In this document: one piece after another, positions 1 to 8,123 of the stretch
Layout of the letters: each line of letters opens with the position of its first letter
How positions within the stretch are numbered: the first letter of the stretch is position 1
NCBI RefSeq assembly: GCF_027604915.1
Contig: NZ_JAJAQC010000007.1
Location: forward strand, 156,667 to 220,666
Length of the DNA stretch: 64,000 nucleotides
Direction: 5' to 3'
DNA from: Streptomonospora mangrovi
GTDB lineage: Bacteria > Actinomycetota > Actinomycetes > Streptosporangiales > Streptosporangiaceae
Program-made: the position numbers and the translations under genes
Notes under the pieces: generated by a model
What the model was told of the DNA's origin: nothing
The model's database searches: none
What the model saw: only the letters and a program-made list of their open reading frames with translations

Positions 1-93
1 GCCCGCTGGCTGCGCCTGGGCCGCGACGCGACGGCGGTGGGCACGGCGACCGACCTGCTCGCGCCGGCGCCCGGGGCGCCCGGCGCGCACTGA
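1..93 (+). CDS. C-terminal end of an unidentified protein (partial)
   Basis: The window opens inside a reading frame that ends with TGA at 91-93. Thirty codons are visible and every one ends in G or C, which matches the codon use of the neighbouring genes. The tail is rich in Ala, Gly and Pro and matches no family I can name. A strong hairpin starts five bases after the stop, so this is probably the last gene of its transcript. The start and the function lie outside the window. Confidence 0.55.
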   Translation, partial: ARWLRLGRDATAVGTATDLLAPAPGAPGAH

Positions 94-97
94 AGCC

Positions 98-131
98 GCC
101 CCGCCCGCGCCGGGGGCGCGGGCGGGGCTTT
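98..131 (+). terminator. Intrinsic terminator after the left-edge gene
   Basis: A perfect 13-bp stem (98-110 with 116-128) has a 5-base loop and is followed by TTT. It lies directly after the stop at 93 and closes the left-edge transcript. Confidence 0.75.
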
Positions 132-200
132 CCACGACCGGGCGAAGCCAGGCGGGACGGGCGGGCGTGTCGGGGGGCGCGGCGGGCGGGCCGGCGGGCC

Positions 201-1286
201 TCAGTCGCCCAGGTGGTCGATCACGGCGGCGGTGACGTCCTTGGTGGTGGCCGTCCCGCCGACGTCGCGGGTGAGCACGCCCCGGGCGCAGGCCGCCCGC
301 ACTGCGCGCTCGACCCTCCCGGCCTCGGCGTCCAGTCCGAAGTGGCGCAGCATGAGCGCGGCGCTGCCGATGGCACCCACGGGGTTGCACACCCCCTGCC
401 CGGCGATGTCGGGGGCCGAGCCGTGCACGGGCTCGAACATGCTGGGGAAGCGCCGCTCGGGGTTGAGGTTGGCGCTGGCGGCCAGGCCGAGGCTGCCGGC
501 CAGCGCGCTGCCCAGGTCGGAGAGGATGTCGGCGTGCAGGTTGGAGGCCACCACCACCGACAGGTCCGCCGGCCGCAGGACGAACTTCGCGGCCATGGCG
601 TCGACCAGCACGCTCTCGGTCTCCACGTCGGGGTAGTCGGCGGCCACCCGCGCGAACACCTCGTCCCACAGCACCATGCCGTACTGCTGGGCGTTGCTCT
701 TGGTGACGCTGGAGACCTTGCGGCGGTCGCGGGTGCGCGCCAGGTCGAAGGCGAAGCGCATGATCCGCTCGCAGCCGGCCTCGGTGAACACCGCCGACTG
801 CACCGCCACCTCGGCGCCCGGCCCCCGGCCGGAGAAGTTGCGCCCGCCGAACCCGCCGTACTCGCCCTCGGAGTTCTCGCGGACCACCATCCAGTCCAGC
901 TCGGCGGAGTCGGCGGCGCGCAGCGGGCTGGTGACGCCGGGCAGGAAGTGGACCGGGCGGACGTTGGCCCACTGGTCGAGGTTCTGGCAGAGCCGCAGCC
1001 GCAGGCCCCACAGGCTGACGTGGTCGGGCACGGTCGGCCAGCCCACGGCGCCGAAGTACAGGGCGTCGAAGCCGCGCACGCGCTCCAGGCCGTCCTCGTC
1101 CATCATCGCGCCGGTGCGGGCGTAGTGGTCGCAGCCCCAGGGGAACTCCGTCCAGGCGAACTCCAGGGCGCCGGCGGAGTCGGCGGCGAGGGCGTCGAGG
1201 ACCTGGCGGCCGGCGGCGACCACCTCGGCGCCCACCCCGTCGCCGGGGATGGCGGCGATGCGGAACGTGCGGCTGGACGGTGACAT
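201..1286 (-). CDS. Tartrate/D-malate-type dehydrogenase (isopropylmalate dehydrogenase family)
   Basis: This family oxidises 2-hydroxydiacids with NAD+ and a divalent metal, usually followed by decarboxylation. The 361 residues show PGDGVG (14-19), the substrate-arginine stretch RLRLCQNLDQWANVRP (96-111), ENSEGEY (137-143), the lysine motif VTKSN (194-198), NLHADILSDL (249-258) and EPVHGSAPDI (285-294). The LWGLRLRLCQ wording is closer to tartrate dehydrogenases than to LeuB. The ATG at 1286 is preferred because a GGAGG sits just upstream; a longer frame to 1370 would run into the operator. It lies behind the LysR gene with its own operator in the gap. Together with the transporter at 2497 it suggests dicarboxylate uptake and oxidation. 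Tartrate versus D-malate cannot be decided from sequence. Confidence 0.88.
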   Translation of the reverse strand: MSPSSRTFRIAAIPGDGVGAEVVAAGRQVLDALAADSAGALEFAWTEFPWGCDHYARTGAMMDEDGLERVRGFDALYFGAVGWPTVPDHVSLWGLRLRLCQNLDQWANVRPVHFLPGVTSPLRAADSAELDWMVVRENSEGEYGGFGGRNFSGRGPGAEVAVQSAVFTEAGCERIMRFAFDLARTRDRRKVSSVTKSNAQQYGMVLWDEVFARVAADYPDVETESVLVDAMAAKFVLRPADLSVVVASNLHADILSDLGSALAGSLGLAASANLNPERRFPSMFEPVHGSAPDIAGQGVCNPVGAIGSAALMLRHFGLDAEAGRVERAVRAACARGVLTRDVGGTATTKDVTAAVIDHLGD

Positions 1287-1366
1287 GGCTCCTCCACGGG
1301 TCGGCGTCGCAGGCCGAGTCAACCGCGCCGGCGCGGGCGCCGTCCAAGACCGATCCCCGATACCGG

Positions 1367-1385
1367 TCATAGGCTCGTCCTATGA
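1367..1385. promoter_or_regulatory. LysR-type operator 2, before the dehydrogenase gene
   Basis: TCATAGGCTCGTCCTATGA is a perfect 7-bp inverted repeat with a 5-bp spacer and contains ATA-N9-TAT, the classic LysR (T-N11-A) box. The half-sites equal those at 2397-2415. It overlaps the stop codon of the LysR gene and precedes the dehydrogenase start by about 80 bp, so the dehydrogenase probably has its own regulated promoter here. Confidence 0.7.
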
Positions 1386-2363
1386 ATTGGCGGCGCCGGA
1401 GCCGTCGGCAGCGTCGGTGTCGGCGGTGTCGGCGGAGCCGTGGCCGGCGGCCTCGGCGGCATCGGCGGCATCGGCGGTGTCCGCCACGTAGCCCTCGACC
1501 GTCTCCAGGAACGCCTGGGCGGCCGGGGTGAGCCGGGCGGCGCGGCAGACCACCATCACCCGCAGCAGCGAGACCGGCTCGATGCGCCGCACCCGCGCGC
1601 CCAGCCGCTCGGCGGTGGGCCGCCACGACTCGGGCACCACCGCGTGCCCCACCCCCGCCAGCACCAGCGGCAGGATCGAGGTGCGGTGGCCGACCTCGGC
1701 GGCGATGTGGGCGTCGGCGCCGCCGGCCAGGATGTCGTCGACCAGCCGGCGCATCAGGCTGCCGGGCTGGGAGACCACCAGCCGCAGCCCGTCGAGGCCG
1801 GCGCGGTCCACCGGCCCGGGCGGCGGGTCGTCGTCTCCCTCGGGCGGGGAGAGCAGCACCAGCGGCTGGTCCGCCACCGGCAGCACCCGCAGGTCGGCGA
1901 GGCGGGGGTGCTCGGCGGCGCCCAGCAGGCCGATCTCGGCGGCGCCGGTGCGCACCGCCTGCACGACCTCCTCGGGGGTGAAGGCGCTCTCGGCGCTGAC
2001 GGTCATCAGCGGGTGGGCGCGGGCGAAGCGGGCCATCAGCGTGGTCAGCGGCTCGATGCCGGGCGAGGGCATGGTCACCAGGGCGACGCGGCCCCGCCGC
2101 AGGCCCCGGGCCGAGCGGGCGGTGGCGCGCACGGTCTCCAGGTCGCGCAGCACCTGGCGGGCCGGCTCGACGATCCGGGCGCCGGTGTCGGTGAGCACGG
2201 CGCCGCGCCCCACCCGGTGGAACAGGTCCACGCCCAGTTCGCGCTCCAGCCCCGCGATGGCCTGGGACAGCGAGGGCTGGGCGATGTGCAGGTGGGCGGC
2301 GGCCCGCCCGAACCCGCCGTGGTCCACGATGGCCAGGAAGTAGCCCAGGTGCCGGGCGTCCAC
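1380..2363 (-). CDS. LysR-family regulator of the dicarboxylate locus
   Basis: The 327-residue protein begins with the LysR winged helix-turn-helix (RHLGYFLAIVDHGGFGRAAA, then QPSLSQAIAGLERELGVDLF, to about residue 60). A periplasmic-binding-protein-like effector domain follows (about 90-290). The last 35 residues are a low-complexity Ala/Asp tail (repeats of ADTADAAD type) that is not part of the family fold. The start is GTG at 2363, with GAGGGGAC upstream. It is divergent from the SLC13 transporter and upstream of the dehydrogenase on the same strand. Both target genes carry the same palindromic operator, so it probably controls both; the ligand is presumably the transported diacid. Confidence 0.88.
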   Translation of the reverse strand: MDARHLGYFLAIVDHGGFGRAAAHLHIAQPSLSQAIAGLERELGVDLFHRVGRGAVLTDTGARIVEPARQVLRDLETVRATARSARGLRRGRVALVTMPSPGIEPLTTLMARFARAHPLMTVSAESAFTPEEVVQAVRTGAAEIGLLGAAEHPRLADLRVLPVADQPLVLLSPPEGDDDPPPGPVDRAGLDGLRLVVSQPGSLMRRLVDDILAGGADAHIAAEVGHRTSILPLVLAGVGHAVVPESWRPTAERLGARVRRIEPVSLLRVMVVCRAARLTPAAQAFLETVEGYVADTADAADAAEAAGHGSADTADTDAADGSGAANS

Positions 2364-2396
2364 GTCAGGTCCCCTCGCGTCTCGTCGGGCCGCAAT

Positions 2397-2415
2397 CCAT
2401 AGGGCCAGCCTATGG
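2397..2415. promoter_or_regulatory. LysR-type operator 1, between lysR and the transporter
   Basis: CCATAGGGCCAGCCTATGG is a perfect 7-bp inverted repeat with a 5-bp spacer and an internal ATA-N9-TAT box. It sits in the divergent gap about 80 bp before the transporter ATG and 34 bp before the LysR start. It shares the core half-site CATAGG with the site at 1367-1385. Confidence 0.72.
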
Positions 2416-2496
2416 GTGTCAGAGCCATCGCGTCATTGACGTGTTCGCGGTCACACGTGAGAGTGATCCAGCGAAACCGAGCGAAGGAGACCCCCC

Positions 2497-4131
2497 ATGG
2501 CATCGGAGTCCACCCCCGCACCCGAACCCTCCCCGCCCGGTCCGGGCGCCCGCACCGACGTGGAGCGGGCGCTGCTGGCCGGGCGCTCGCAGGGGGAGCT
2601 GACCGAGCAGCGCCTCTCCCCCGCCGAGGAGCGGTTCGAGTCGGGCCGCCGCACCCTGGGCTGGTTCCTGGCGCCGGCCGCCGCCCTGGTGTTCTACTTC
2701 CTGCCGCTGGACATGGACCCCACCCAGCAGGCGCTGGGTGCGGTGCTGCTGGGCGTGATCGCGCTGTGGATCTGCGAGAGCGTGCCCATCCCCATCGGCG
2801 GCCTGATCGGGGTGGCGGCGGTGGTGCTGCTGGGCGTGGCCCCGCCCGACGAGGTGCTGGCGCCGTTCGGCTCCACGACCGTGTTCACCTTCATCGGGGT
2901 GTTCATCATCGCCCAGGCCATGCTGAAGCACGGCGTCGCCCGGCGCATGGCGTTCTTCATCCTGGCGCTGCCGGGGGTGGGCTCCTCGACCCTGCGGATC
3001 GTGCTGGCGTTCGGCGTGATCACCTGCCTGGTGTCCAGCTTCATCTCCAACACCGCCACGGTCGCGATGCTGCTGCCCACCGCGATGGGCATCCTGACGG
3101 TCATCGCGCGCATGATGCAGGACCGGGGCCAGGTGCGCCCCGACTTCGACCCCACCCGACTGCGGGTGGGCGCCGCGCTGATGCTGATGCTGGCCTACGG
3201 CGCGAGCGTGGGCGGCCTGCTCACCCCCATCGGCTCCCCGCCCAACCTCATCGGCCGCGCCCTCATCGAGGAGGCCACCGGCGAGCGCATCTCGATCCTC
3301 CAGTGGATGGCGGCGGCGCTGCCGATCGTGCTGGCCATGTTCCTGGTGCTGGCCGTGGTGGTGCTGCTGCTCAACCGGCCGGAGGTGCGCCGGATCGAGG
3401 GCGTCAACGAGTACATCCGCGAGCAGCGGGCCGCGCAGGGCCGGATGAGCCGGGCCGAGCGCAACACCGTCGTCGCCTTCGGCGTCACCGTGGTGCTGTG
3501 GCTGGCCCCGGCGGTGGCCGGCCTGGCGCTGGGCACCGAGGCGCCGCTGTACACCCTGCTGGACGAGCGGCTGGACGAGGGGATCGTGGCGGTCTTCGGC
3601 GCCTCGATGCTGTTCGTGCTGCCGGTGGACTGGCGCCGGCGGCGGATGACCCTGGACTGGAGCGACGCCGCCCGGATCGACTGGGGCACGGTGCTGCTGT
3701 TCGGTACCGGCATCATCTTCGGCGCGCTGCTGTCCTCCACCGGCCTGGCCGAGACCATCGGCGAGGGCGCGGCGAGCGGGCTGGGGATCGGCAGCGTGTT
3801 CGCCATCACCGCGTTCGGGGTGTTCCTGGCGATCCTGGTCTCGGAGACCACCAGCAACACCTCCTCGGCCACGGTGGTGGTGCCGATCGTGATCCCGCTG
3901 GCGGCGGCGGCCGGGGTGGACCCGTTCGTGCCGGCGCTGGCGGCCACCTTCGCGGCGTCCTTCGGGTTCATGCTGCCGGTCTCCACACCGCAGAACGCCA
4001 TCGTCTACGGCTCGGGCTGCGTGGCGCTGCCCCGGATGATCCGCACCGGCATCGTGTTCGACATCGTCGGCGCGGTGCTGATCATCCTGCTGCTCCCCCT
4101 GATGGCGGCGGCGGTGGGCCTGGGCGGCTGA
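2497..4131 (+). CDS. SLC13/DASS-family carboxylate:sodium symporter
   Basis: This is a membrane importer for di- or tricarboxylates of the divalent anion:sodium symporter family. The 544 residues have a hydrophilic N-terminus (1-52), then about 11-12 membrane segments. Both family SNT motifs are present: SFISNTA near residue 184 in the first half and ETTSNTSS near 450 in the second. GSPPNLIGRAL (about 248-258) and STPQNAIVYGSG near the C-terminus are also typical. ATG 2497 follows GAAGGAGA. It is divergent from the LysR gene and shares its operator. The dehydrogenase at 201 is the likely downstream enzyme, so tartrate, malate or a similar diacid is the probable substrate (inferred from context). 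Confidence 0.87.
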   Translation: MASESTPAPEPSPPGPGARTDVERALLAGRSQGELTEQRLSPAEERFESGRRTLGWFLAPAAALVFYFLPLDMDPTQQALGAVLLGVIALWICESVPIPIGGLIGVAAVVLLGVAPPDEVLAPFGSTTVFTFIGVFIIAQAMLKHGVARRMAFFILALPGVGSSTLRIVLAFGVITCLVSSFISNTATVAMLLPTAMGILTVIARMMQDRGQVRPDFDPTRLRVGAALMLMLAYGASVGGLLTPIGSPPNLIGRALIEEATGERISILQWMAAALPIVLAMFLVLAVVVLLLNRPEVRRIEGVNEYIREQRAAQGRMSRAERNTVVAFGVTVVLWLAPAVAGLALGTEAPLYTLLDERLDEGIVAVFGASMLFVLPVDWRRRRMTLDWSDAARIDWGTVLLFGTGIIFGALLSSTGLAETIGEGAASGLGIGSVFAITAFGVFLAILVSETTSNTSSATVVVPIVIPLAAAAGVDPFVPALAATFAASFGFMLPVSTPQNAIVYGSGCVALPRMIRTGIVFDIVGAVLIILLLPLMAAAVGLGG

Positions 4132-4165
4132 GCCGCCCGCCCCCGCCGGCACCCGGCGCCCGGAG

Positions 4166-4645
4166 TCAGCGCGGCGCGGTCCCCTCGGGGGCCGCGCCGC
4201 CGTGCGCGCGGGACTCCTCGACCACGCAGGCGGCGCCGCTCAGGCCGCTGAGCCCGGCCGCGTCGGCGGCGAGGCGGCGGTAGGCCGGGCACTGGGTGAA
4301 GTCCTCGGCGGTGCACTCCATCAGGTGCTCGATCAGCGCCTTGGCCGCCGCCAACTCCTGGAGGCGGCGGTCGAGGTCGGCGTGGTGGCGGGCCAGCAGC
4401 GCCCGCCGCTCGGCCCGCCCCGACACGGTGACGACGTCGCGGATCTGCTCCAGGCTCATGCCCGCCGCCTTGCCGCGCAGGATGGTCAGGACCCGCACCG
4501 CGTGGTCGGCGGTGTAGCGGCGCCGGCCGCTGACACGGGCGGCGGGCTCCAGCAGGCCCATGGCCTCCCAGTGCCGCAGGACGTGCGGGGCCAGGCCGAA
4601 GCGCTCGGCCAGTTCGCCGATGCGCAGCGTCTCAGTTGACTTCAT
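4166..4645 (-). CDS. MerR-family regulator
   Basis: The 159-residue protein has an N-terminal MerR winged helix (RIGELAERFGLAPHVLRHWE, then RRRYTADHAVRVL), a dimerisation helix (about 80-115) and a C-terminal tail with cysteines in the setting ECTAEDFTQCP, plus a third Cys further on. Cysteines at these places are common in metal- or redox-sensing MerR proteins, but the effector cannot be assigned. ATG 4645 has no clear ribosome binding site; a -10-like TAATGT ends only four bases upstream, so the mRNA may be leaderless. It faces the reductase/exporter pair at 4709-7119 and is the likely regulator of both. It ends 34 bp from the convergent transporter gene. Confidence 0.85.
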   Translation of the reverse strand: MKSTETLRIGELAERFGLAPHVLRHWEAMGLLEPAARVSGRRRYTADHAVRVLTILRGKAAGMSLEQIRDVVTVSGRAERRALLARHHADLDRRLQELAAAKALIEHLMECTAEDFTQCPAYRRLAADAAGLSGLSGAACVVEESRAHGGAAPEGTAPR

Positions 4646-4680
4646 GTTGACATTAACTTGCAGTATTGCCGCCACGTCAA
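4636..4680. promoter_or_regulatory. Overlapping divergent promoters with 19-bp spacers (MerR type)
   Basis: On the minus strand TTGACG (4680-4675) and TAATGT (4655-4650) are separated by 19 bp. On the plus strand TTGACT (4636-4641) and CAGTAT (4661-4666) are also 19 bp apart. Spacers of 19-20 bp instead of 17 are the hallmark of promoters remodelled by MerR proteins. The plus-strand -10 is weak. Confidence 0.45.
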
Positions 4681-4708
4681 GCGAAACCCCGCGAATGTGG
4701 AGGCAGCG

Positions 4709-5701
4709 ATGTATGACGCCGTCATCGTCGGCGGCGGCCCGGCCGGTATGGCCGCGGCCCTGGCCCTGGGGCGGGTCCACCGGACCGTGCTCCTGATCGA
4801 CAGCGGCGAGGGGCGCAACGCCCCGGCCGCGCACGTGCACAACTTCCTCACCCGCGACGGCACGCCGCCGGGCGAGCTGCGCGCGATCGGGCGGCGCGAA
4901 CTCGCCGCCTACCCCGGCGTGGAGGTGCGCTCGGGGGCGGTGGCCGACCTCGCGCGGGCGGGCGCGGACGGCACGGTCGACGCGGCGGGCGCGGACGGCG
5001 CCGCCGAGCCCCGCTTCTCCGTCGTCCTGGCCGGCGGCGATAGGGCGGATGCGCGGCGGGTGCTGCTGGCCACCGGCCTGGCCGACGACCTGCCCGGCCC
5101 GCGCGGGGTGGAGGCGCTGTGGGGGCGCTCCGCGTTCCACTGCCCCTACTGCCACGGCCACGAGTGCGCCGGCCGCCGCGTGGCGGTCCTCGGCGCGGCG
5201 CCGCCCCGCGTGCGGCTGGCCCTCCAGCTGAGCCGCTTCGCGGCCGAGGTCGTGCTGTGCACCGGCGGCGAACCCCTGGACGCGGACGCGCGCGCCGCGC
5301 TGGCGGCGGCGGGCGCGGCCGTGCGCTGCGAACCCGTGGTCTGCCTGGAGGGCACCGGCGGGCAACTGGAGCAGGTGGCGTTCGAGGGCGGGGCGCCCCT
5401 GGCCGCCGACGCGGTGTTCGTGGTCAACGCGCCCCGGCAGCGCAGCGGCCTGGCGGCCCGGCTGGGCTGCGCGGTCTTCGCCGACGGCTGCGTGGAGGTG
5501 GACGAGCTCCACCGGACCAGCGTCCCCGGGGTCTACGCGGCGGGCGACATGGCGCGGCGCGCCACCCTGCCCGTGCCGGCGGCGGCGGTCGCCGTCGCGG
5601 CGGGGTCCGGGTCGGTGGCCGGCGCCGCGATCGACCAGGACCTGCTCAGCGCCGACTTCGGCCTGCCCCACCCCTTCCCCCGCGCGGGGAGCCCGTCGTG
5701 A
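4709..5701 (+). CDS. Thioredoxin-reductase-like FAD/NAD(P) oxidoreductase with a CPYC motif
   Basis: The 330-residue flavoprotein starts with the FAD-binding GGGPAGMAAALALGR. It carries a CPYC dithiol in FHCPYCHGHE (about residue 145), a second Rossmann segment (RRVAVLGAA) and the C-terminal flavin motif GVYAAGDMA. CPYC instead of the CATC of true thioredoxin reductase is shared with small-molecule dithiol oxidases such as HlmI and GliT, so the substrate could be a low-molecular-weight thiol. ATG 4709 follows GGAGG; a longer frame from 4658 has no such site. The stop overlaps the GTG of the exporter gene by four bases (translational coupling). A MerR regulator with cysteines is divergent, which fits a thiol or redox stress unit. 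Confidence 0.84.
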   Translation: MYDAVIVGGGPAGMAAALALGRVHRTVLLIDSGEGRNAPAAHVHNFLTRDGTPPGELRAIGRRELAAYPGVEVRSGAVADLARAGADGTVDAAGADGAAEPRFSVVLAGGDRADARRVLLATGLADDLPGPRGVEALWGRSAFHCPYCHGHECAGRRVAVLGAAPPRVRLALQLSRFAAEVVLCTGGEPLDADARAALAAAGAAVRCEPVVCLEGTGGQLEQVAFEGGAPLAADAVFVVNAPRQRSGLAARLGCAVFADGCVEVDELHRTSVPGVYAAGDMARRATLPVPAAAVAVAAGSGSVAGAAIDQDLLSADFGLPHPFPRAGSPS

Positions 5702-7119
5702 CCGCGCCCGCGACCGCCGGGGCGCCCGCCCGCACCGGTCCGGCGACGGCCGGCCTGCTCATCGGCATGCTGCTGTCGGTGCTGGACCAGACGGTGGTGG
5801 CCATCGCCCTGCCCACCATCGCCGCCGACCTGGGCGGCATGGCCGGGATCGGCTGGGTGGTCACCTCCTACCTGCTGGCCTCCACCGCCACCGGACCTCT
5901 CTACGCCCGGCTCAGCGACCGGTTCGGCCGCCGCGCCGTGTTCACCGCCGCCATCACCGTCTTCCTCGCGGGCTCGGCGCTGTGCGGGCTGGCCCAGACA
6001 CTGCCCCAGCTCGTGGTGGCCCGCACCGTGCAGGGCCTCGGCGCCGGAGCGCTGTTCGTGCTGCCCACCGTCGCGCTCTCGGAGCTGTACCCCCAGCGGC
6101 TGCGCGGCCGGGTCCAGGGATTGACCGGCGCGGTGTTCGCGCTGGCCAGCGTGGGCGGGCCGCTGGCGGGCGGCGCCATCACTGACATCTGGGGCTGGCG
6201 ATGGATCTTCCACGTCAACCTGCCGCTGGGCCTGCTCGCGCTCGGGCTGACGGCGTGGGCGCTGCGCCTGCCCCGGCCGCCCGGTGGCGGCGGACGGACC
6301 GACCTGGCCGGCGCCGCCCTGCTGGCGGGCGCGACCACTGCGGTACTGCTGGTGGCCGAGTGGGGCGGCGGCGCCCGGGCGTGGACGTCGGGCACGGCAC
6401 CCGCCCTCGCGGTGGCGGCGGCGGTGCTGGCGGCGCTGTTCGTGTGGCGGGAGCGCCGTGCGCCCGACCCGCTGCTGCCGCCGCGCCTGTTCGCCGTGCC
6501 CGCGCTGCGGGTGCTGCTGCCCGCGTGCGGGCTGCTGGGCGTGCTGCTCGGCGGGTCGGTGTTCTTCCTGCCCGCCTTCCTCCAGGCCGCCTACGGCATG
6601 GGGGCCACTCAGGCGGGGCTCGCCCTCAACCCCTATGTGCTGGTGTTCATGGCGGTCTCCACGGTCGCGGGGTCGCGCGCCGGCGCCACCGGCCACTTCG
6701 CACCCGTCCTGGTGGCCGGGGCGGTCGTCGCGGCGGCGGGCTTCGTCCTGCTGGGCGCGCTCGGTCCCGGCACGCCCTACGCCGTGTTCGCCGCGGAGAT
6801 CGCGCTGCTGGGCGCGGGGTTCGGACTGTTGATGCAGAACCTGGTGGTGGCCGCGCAGAACGCCGCCGCGCCGGCCGACCTGGCCGCCGTCAGCTCGGCG
6901 GCCGTGGTGGTGCGCGGCCTGGGGCTCGCGCTGGGCGTGGCGGCCTTCAGCGGCCTGCTCACCCGCGAACTGGCGGGTGCCGCCGGCCCGGAGGCGACGG
7001 CGGCGGCCGTGCCCGACGTGCTGCTGTGGGGCGCGCCGGTCGCCGCCGCGCTGGCCGCCCTGCTGCTCCTGCTGCGCGGGGCGCCCGCGCACGGGGGCGC
7101 GCGGCCGGAGGCGGGCTGA
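5698..7119 (+). CDS. MFS drug exporter, DHA2 (14-TMS) type
   Basis: The 473-residue membrane protein shows the DHA2 features: LDQTVVAIALPTIAADLGG in the first helix region, the loop motif LSDRFGRR, and GGPLAGGAITDIWGWRWIFHVN around motif C. It has about 14 hydrophobic segments and no large soluble domain. The GTG start at 5698 overlaps the upstream stop in GTGA, so it is co-translated with the reductase. Pairing of an exporter with a dithiol oxidoreductase and a MerR regulator suggests export of, or resistance to, a thiol-reactive compound; this is inference. A bidirectional terminator follows. Confidence 0.86.
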   Translation: MTAPATAGAPARTGPATAGLLIGMLLSVLDQTVVAIALPTIAADLGGMAGIGWVVTSYLLASTATGPLYARLSDRFGRRAVFTAAITVFLAGSALCGLAQTLPQLVVARTVQGLGAGALFVLPTVALSELYPQRLRGRVQGLTGAVFALASVGGPLAGGAITDIWGWRWIFHVNLPLGLLALGLTAWALRLPRPPGGGGRTDLAGAALLAGATTAVLLVAEWGGGARAWTSGTAPALAVAAAVLAALFVWRERRAPDPLLPPRLFAVPALRVLLPACGLLGVLLGGSVFFLPAFLQAAYGMGATQAGLALNPYVLVFMAVSTVAGSRAGATGHFAPVLVAGAVVAAAGFVLLGALGPGTPYAVFAAEIALLGAGFGLLMQNLVVAAQNAAAPADLAAVSSAAVVVRGLGLALGVAAFSGLLTRELAGAAGPEATAAAVPDVLLWGAPVAAALAALLLLLRGAPAHGGARPEAG

Positions 7120-7122
7120 GGT

Positions 7123-7158
7123 GTGCGGCGCGCCGCCCGCGCGGGGGGCGCGCCGCAC
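7123..7158. terminator. Bidirectional hairpin between exporter and lipase genes
   Basis: A perfect 12-bp stem (7123-7134 with 7147-7158) has a GC-rich loop that can pair further. It lies between two convergent genes, four bases after the exporter stop. Confidence 0.7.
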
Positions 7159-7190
7159 CCGGCGGCCGGGGGCGGAGGCACCGGCCGGGG

Positions 7191-7859
7191 TCAGGCCAGG
7201 ACCGCGCGGACCTGCGCCGACACCCCGGGGTCGGTGAGGAAGGCGGTGTGGCCCACGCAGCCCGCGTAGCGGTTGTCGGCGCCGGTGAGCATGACGTTGG
7301 TGCTGGGGCGCACGATCAGGTCGCACAGCGAGCGGAAGGTCGTGTAGCCGACGGCCCCCGGGGTGGGGTCGCCGGAGTTGAGCCGGGCCAGGAACTCCGA
7401 GCCCGCCACGACCTCCTGGCAGGAGGGCTGGACGGCCACGCACGGCAGCCGCACCGTGGAGCCCTGGTTGGGGCCGGCCAGCGACACCCAGTCGTCGACG
7501 CGCTCGTGGCCGCCGAGGAACTTCAGGTACCAGCGGGAGGACAGCCCGCCCATGGAGTGGGCGACGATGTCCACCCGGTCGGCGCCCGACTCGGCGAGGA
7601 CGGCGTCGACCTCCGCGGCGATCACCTCGGCCGTCTCGGTGTTGGAGGCGGTGGAGTCGTAGTCGATCGCGTGCAGGTCCGCCTCCGGCCAGCCGTCGGC
7701 GACGAGGTCGGCGGCCAGGTCGTCCCAGTTGCCGGCGGATCCGCCGTAGCCGTGGACGAAGAGGACGGGGACGCGCTCCTGGGCGTGCGCGGCGCCGGGC
7801 GCGGCGGCCGCCGCCAGGAGCGCCGCGGTGGTCAGCAGGGCGGTGAGAACGGCTCGCAT
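7191..7859 (-). CDS. Secreted lipase/esterase, alpha/beta-hydrolase fold (lipase class 2 type)
   Basis: The 222-residue protein has a signal peptide (basic MR, hydrophobic Ala/Leu core, cleavage probably after AAHA near residue 26). The mature enzyme starts with VPVLFVHGYGGSAGNW, the oxyanion-hole HG motif. The nucleophile serine is in AHSMGG (about residue 100). A late His in CVGHTAFL is the likely catalytic histidine, and four cysteines in the C-terminal half could form disulfides. The length fits short extracellular actinobacterial lipases of the EstA/LipB type. ATG 7859 follows AAAGGAGA. The gene stands alone, convergent with the exporter and divergent from the DUF892 gene. Confidence 0.87.
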   Translation of the reverse strand: MRAVLTALLTTAALLAAAAAPGAAHAQERVPVLFVHGYGGSAGNWDDLAADLVADGWPEADLHAIDYDSTASNTETAEVIAAEVDAVLAESGADRVDIVAHSMGGLSSRWYLKFLGGHERVDDWVSLAGPNQGSTVRLPCVAVQPSCQEVVAGSEFLARLNSGDPTPGAVGYTTFRSLCDLIVRPSTNVMLTGADNRYAGCVGHTAFLTDPGVSAQVRAVLA

Positions 7860-7985
7860 CGGCGGGTTCTCCTTTCGGGCGGGGGACCTCCAGTCTCAGC
7901 GGGCACGGCGGCCGCGCGCATCCGTCGAAGCACCGGTCGCGCACCTGCTGTCGCTCCGCGCGGCCGGCGCCGGGGCGGGCCGGGT

Positions 7986-8010
7986 GTTTGCGGCCGGTGG
8001 CGCCGGTTAG
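7986..8010 (+). promoter_or_regulatory. Possible stress-sigma promoter for the DUF892 gene
   Basis: GTTTGC (7986-7991) and GGTTAG (8005-8010) are separated by 13 bp and resemble the GTTT/GGGTA elements of actinobacterial SigB-type promoters. DUF892 proteins are often in such regulons. The -10 match is imperfect. Confidence 0.3.
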
Positions 8011-8123
8011 GGGCAACTCCCGCACAAGGAAGCGCCACGCAACGGCAAAGACCGCAAGGGCACGACAAGACAGATACAGCGCACGCCCTGAAGAAGAAGC
8101 GACGACTGAGGGAGTGACCCGGC

